32,284 nucleotides of DNA from Desulfurobacteriaceae bacterium (lineage in GTDB: Bacteria > Aquificota > Aquificia > Desulfurobacteriales > Desulfurobacteriaceae), in assembly GCA_027075275.1 (NCBI GenBank), contig JALTBO010000048.1, positions 1-32,284 of the forward strand, in the 5' to 3' direction. A program made the translations under genes and the position numbers. How positions within the stretch are numbered: the first letter of the stretch is position 1; each line of letters starts with the position of its first letter. Shown one piece after another: positions 29,497 through 32,284 of the stretch. The notes below the pieces were generated by a model. It worked only from the letters and a program-made list of their open reading frames with translations, searched no databases and was not told the DNA's origin.

Positions 29497-29515
29497 AATT
29501 TAGATAACCTAAATT
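29497..29515. promoter_or_regulatory. DtxR-like operator candidate in the divergent intergenic region
   Basis: AATTTAG-ATAAC-CTAAATT, 7-bp inverted repeat; reverse complement AATTTAGGTTATCTAAATT. Confidence 0.5.
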
Positions 29516-29561
29516 AAAGTTAAGTGGAAATCTTCTAACAGACAGTAAGGAGGAGCGGAGA

Positions 29562-30254
29562 ATGAACCTGCTTGAGCTGAGGGAGATACAGGCGCTGAAC
29601 ACTCTGGTTTTTGAGACCTTAGGACAGCCGGAAAAGGAAAGGGAGTTTAAGTTTAAGTCTTTGAAGCGCTGGGGATTGGACTTGATATTAGGTAAGAAGG
29701 GAGGAGAGGAGACCTACTTCGTTGCCGAATACGGAAAGAGGCAGAAAGGTGACGTTTACGAGGAGGAGGGAGTTAAATACGAGGTAAGCGAGGTTTTAGA
29801 GGAGCTCCCCAAGAACAAAAAGCTCTTTGCCCACATTGAGATGGAAAACGGAAGGGCTTACCTGGTGGGGGAGCTCCGTGAGGGAGACCACAACATAGAG
29901 ATTCTCAGGCTCCCTGCAGCAGCGCTTCTCCTTGCTTACTTCAAGAAACACAGGCTCCACCACCTTATAGAGGCGCTTAGAAACGTTGGAACAGCAACCG
30001 AGCTCGTCAAACAGAGGGGGCAGGAGGGCAAGCCATACCCCTTTGAGAAGCTGCCAAACGTTGCAAGGCGTTTCCTTAGAGAAGCAAAAAAGGTTGAAAA
30101 AGAAGCAGGTTTCGGAAGGGTTGCCCTTGCCTACTTCGGGGAGAACAAGGACGGCGACGCAAGGTTCAGGGTCTCCTGGCTGCTGCCAACAATAGCCCTT
30201 TTTGAGATAGACATAGCAGAAAAAGCAGACAAGATACTGGCAGCCTTTAAGTAG
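29562..30254 (+). CDS. Hypothetical protein, first gene of the RAMP-like/prefoldin cluster
   Basis: 230-aa ORF ([48 protein letters not shown]...), RBS AAGGAGGAG; no family recognised. Confidence 0.85.
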   Translation: MNLLELREIQALNTLVFETLGQPEKEREFKFKSLKRWGLDLILGKKGGEETYFVAEYGKRQKGDVYEEEGVKYEVSEVLEELPKNKKLFAHIEMENGRAYLVGELREGDHNIEILRLPAAALLLAYFKKHRLHHLIEALRNVGTATELVKQRGQEGKPYPFEKLPNVARRFLREAKKVEKEAGFGRVALAYFGENKDGDARFRVSWLLPTIALFEIDIAEKADKILAAFK

Positions 30255-30265
30255 GAGGGAGAGAG

Positions 30266-30985
30266 ATGGAGCTCCTAACCTGGTCGCCTGTAATCTTCTC
30301 AAGGACCGGTTTTCCCCGGGACGGTGAGGGTAAACCCTTCCTCCCCGGAAACGCCATAAGGGAAGCGATAACGAGTGCCGTTATCTACTACTACATCAAA
30401 AAAGACAGAGAAATTGAGAACAGAGTAAAGGCCTACCTCTTAAAGAAAGGCCTTAAAGCAGAAGAAGTTATAGACAGGGTTAAAGAGATAATCCTTGAGA
30501 AGTACCCTGTTCTCAACGGTCTTGAAATTCCCGAAAGGCTCTACTTAGAAAATGGAGAGCTCTACGAGACAAGAGCAGAAGTATTTGACCTTAAAAAGTG
30601 GGAAGACGTTGAGGACTTTAAAGTTGAAGCTTTCAAAGGAGTGGTGGAGCTCCCCATCTCATCTCCCCACATAGACAGGCTGAAAGCTGCAGGCCACTCC
30701 TTCTGCGAAGCCCTGGCAAAAATGGAGATGAAGATGTTAGGAGACCACCCACTTGCCGAGAACTTCTACAAACCGCTCCTCAACGAAATGAAGAGGTGGG
30801 AGATACCCTTAAGGGTTGGAATGTGGACGGAAGTTCGGTTTAAAGGGCATCTCCTCTTCTTCTGGAGGATTAAGGAGGTTAGAGACAGGCTCTTTGAGGA
30901 GCTCAAAACAGACATAAGGCCCAAAAGGGTCATCTACCTGCCGAGGGAAAAGTGCACAACAGGCTGGTGTGAGCTGAAAATCTGA
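30266..30985 (+). CDS. RAMP-superfamily-like protein resembling Csm5
   Basis: Near N-terminus SPVIFSRTGFPRDGEGKPFLPGNAIREAITSAVIYYYIKK (cf. yiPGSSiKGaiRtA of Csm5); C-terminal LRVGMWTEVRF...RPKRVIYLPREKCTTGWCEL (cf. PKTRR...GW). RBS GGAGGGAGAG. Confidence 0.5.
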   Translation: MELLTWSPVIFSRTGFPRDGEGKPFLPGNAIREAITSAVIYYYIKKDREIENRVKAYLLKKGLKAEEVIDRVKEIILEKYPVLNGLEIPERLYLENGELYETRAEVFDLKKWEDVEDFKVEAFKGVVELPISSPHIDRLKAAGHSFCEALAKMEMKMLGDHPLAENFYKPLLNEMKRWEIPLRVGMWTEVRFKGHLLFFWRIKEVRDRLFEELKTDIRPKRVIYLPREKCTTGWCELKI

Positions 30986-31012
30986 CTTTAAACCGTATAA
31001 AGGAGGTGTGCC

Positions 31013-31471
31013 ATGGCTGTGAAGAAAGACGAGAAAAGGATGACAGACCTCACAAGGCAGCTCAGGAGCATCATTGCTCAGATTGAGGCCTTAAGGGTTG
31101 AGATCGCTCAGTTAGACGTACTCATCAGCGAGTACAGGCAGACAATCACAACCTTAAGGAACCTGAAAGACCTCGGGGCCGGAAAGGAGGTTCTCCTTCC
31201 CGTTGGAAGGATAGCTCAGGTTGGAGCAAAACTTGAAGAGGTTGACAAGATCGTAATCAACATCGGAAGCGGAATCTCTGTGGAGCTCCCCTTTGACGAG
31301 GCAATCCAGCAGATTGAGAAGGAGATCGTTGCAGCCCTTGCCTTAAGGGAAGCTCTTGAGAGGGCAATGGTAGAGCTCTACGAGAAAGTTGAGGAGCTCT
31401 CCCAGAAGATAAGGGAGCACGGCCACGCAGAGGCCGGGGAGGGAAAGAAAGATGAAGGAGAGCAAAAGTAA
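31013..31471 (+). CDS. Prefoldin alpha subunit-like protein
   Basis: Coiled coil, then LRNLKDLGAGKEVLLPVGRIAQVGAKLEEVDKIVINIGSGISVELPFDEAIQQIEKEI, then coiled coil: the archaeal prefoldin alpha layout. RBS AAAGGAGGTG. Confidence 0.82.
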   Translation: MAVKKDEKRMTDLTRQLRSIIAQIEALRVEIAQLDVLISEYRQTITTLRNLKDLGAGKEVLLPVGRIAQVGAKLEEVDKIVINIGSGISVELPFDEAIQQIEKEIVAALALREALERAMVELYEKVEELSQKIREHGHAEAGEGKKDEGEQK

Positions 31472-31604
31472 GGAACTCGTAGAGTTTTTAGAGCGCCTTC
31501 CTGAGGGGAGACGCATCTACCTGAACCTCGGCTCTGTAATGGTTGAGGTATCAAAAGACGAGGCCATAGAGTTCCTGAAGAAACAGGGAAAAGAAGGGGA
31601 ATAG
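31452..31604 (+). CDS. 50-aa prefoldin-beta-hairpin-like small protein (missing from the ORF track)
   Basis: ATG 31452 to TAG 31602-31604: MKESKSKELVEFLERLPEGRRIYLNLGSVMVEVSKDEAIEFLKKQGKEGE. The pattern LPe..riY...G.v.V..skdeA...Lkk resembles the prefoldin beta core. Overlaps the upstream gene by 20 nt. Confidence 0.6.
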   Translation: MKESKSKELVEFLERLPEGRRIYLNLGSVMVEVSKDEAIEFLKKQGKEGE

Positions 31605-31662
31605 AGGGATGGGGGATAGGGGGTTAACCATTTATAAAAACAGAACGGACAGGAGGGACGAG

Positions 31663-32160
31663 ATGAAAAGACCTGCAGGTATTCTCATTCTGATTTCCAT
31701 TATTGCACTAATTCTCGGCTGGGGAATTGGAAGCTTCTTCACACAGAGAACAGTAGCAAAGGTTGTGGCGTCCATTCCGGCCTCTCCAATCGTTGTTGAC
31801 GCCCAGTACAACAGGGAGAAACACTCAATAACCTACTCAATCCTCAACCCTGGCGGAGTTCCTCTCACAATCGTTGATGAATCTTTTGTCTTCACTCCCG
31901 GAAAGAACAGCAAAGAAAAAGCTTACATAGTTTCTCACGTTCCAATCCATGCAGTTTTACCGCCGGGAGTAGTAACGAGGGTTGAGCTCAAGCTGAAGGC
32001 CGGAACTGAGAAGCTCCAGATTGGAGACGCAGTTCTCGCAACATTTACATACGTTCACCCACTATCTCCAGACCTCTACACAGTTGCCCATCCTTTCAAG
32101 TTAGGGATAGGGGGTAAGAATGTGGCACAGCAGAAAAAAGAGATTAAGGGAGGTAAATGA
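31663..32160 (+). CDS. Single-span membrane-anchored protein with an extracytoplasmic beta-sandwich-like domain
   Basis: MKRPAGILILISIIALILGWGIGSFF anchor, then a beta-rich region; RBS GGAGGGACGAG precedes the internal ATG 31663. Confidence 0.7.
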   Translation: MKRPAGILILISIIALILGWGIGSFFTQRTVAKVVASIPASPIVVDAQYNREKHSITYSILNPGGVPLTIVDESFVFTPGKNSKEKAYIVSHVPIHAVLPPGVVTRVELKLKAGTEKLQIGDAVLATFTYVHPLSPDLYTVAHPFKLGIGGKNVAQQKKEIKGGK

Positions 32161-32284
32161 TGCAGCGGGTTCTATGGTGGATAGTATTTGGAATTTTTAT
32201 AGCTGTAATTGTTCTGGGAATATTCCTATTCAGCTTAGTTATTGCCGCACACCCTGAAGCGGCAGCTTTCGTTATTGGATTCTT
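32160..32284 (+). CDS. Membrane protein, N-terminal fragment (runs off the window)
   Basis: MQRVLWWIVFGIFIAVIVLGIFLFSLVIAAHPEAAAFVIGF...; ATG overlaps the upstream TGA; GGGAGG RBS upstream. Confidence 0.7.
   Translation, partial: MQRVLWWIVFGIFIAVIVLGIFLFSLVIAAHPEAAAFVIGF

Noticed and set aside
29796-30302. 168-aa minus-strand ORF
   Set aside because: Antisense shadow of the 29562 gene; Cys/Leu-rich translation typical of spurious reverse frames in purine-rich genes.

Overview
This is a gene-dense window (about 95% coding by eye), probably from a thermophilic, LPS-bearing bacterium. The gene content and purine-rich coding style suggest Aquificota, Desulfurobacteriaceae-like; that placement is inference. 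Most of the window is housekeeping: RluA-type pseudouridine synthase, rpoD, dnaG, lspA, purS/purQ, kdsB, pyrG, murB, four tRNAs, dapE-like, nadB, rlpA, aldolase, rsgA, panB, an Opp/Dpp ATPase, comF, an Mre11/SbcD-like nuclease, hisC, pncC/cinA-C, folK and a KamA-like radical SAM protein. Points worth a second look: (1) a peroxiredoxin whose peroxidatic Cys codon is UGA, with a well-placed bacterial SECIS-like hairpin, so probably a selenoprotein split by the ORF track; (2) the palindrome GGAGCTCC occurs about 35 times by manual count (about 0.5 expected), in all reading frames, like a HIP1-style iterated palindrome; (3) a MntA-HepT pair in which the HepT catalytic RX4HXY motif lies beyond an A8 slippery tract and a stop; (4) a terminal gene cluster (29562 to the window end) with an unknown protein, a Csm5/RAMP-like protein without a CRISPR array, an archaeal-type prefoldin alpha, an unannotated 50-aa prefoldin-beta-like hairpin protein and membrane proteins, which is the best candidate for an undescribed system; (5) two near-identical DtxR-like operator motifs around a tandem SagB-type oxidoreductase gene. 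All assignments come from reading motifs, with no database search.
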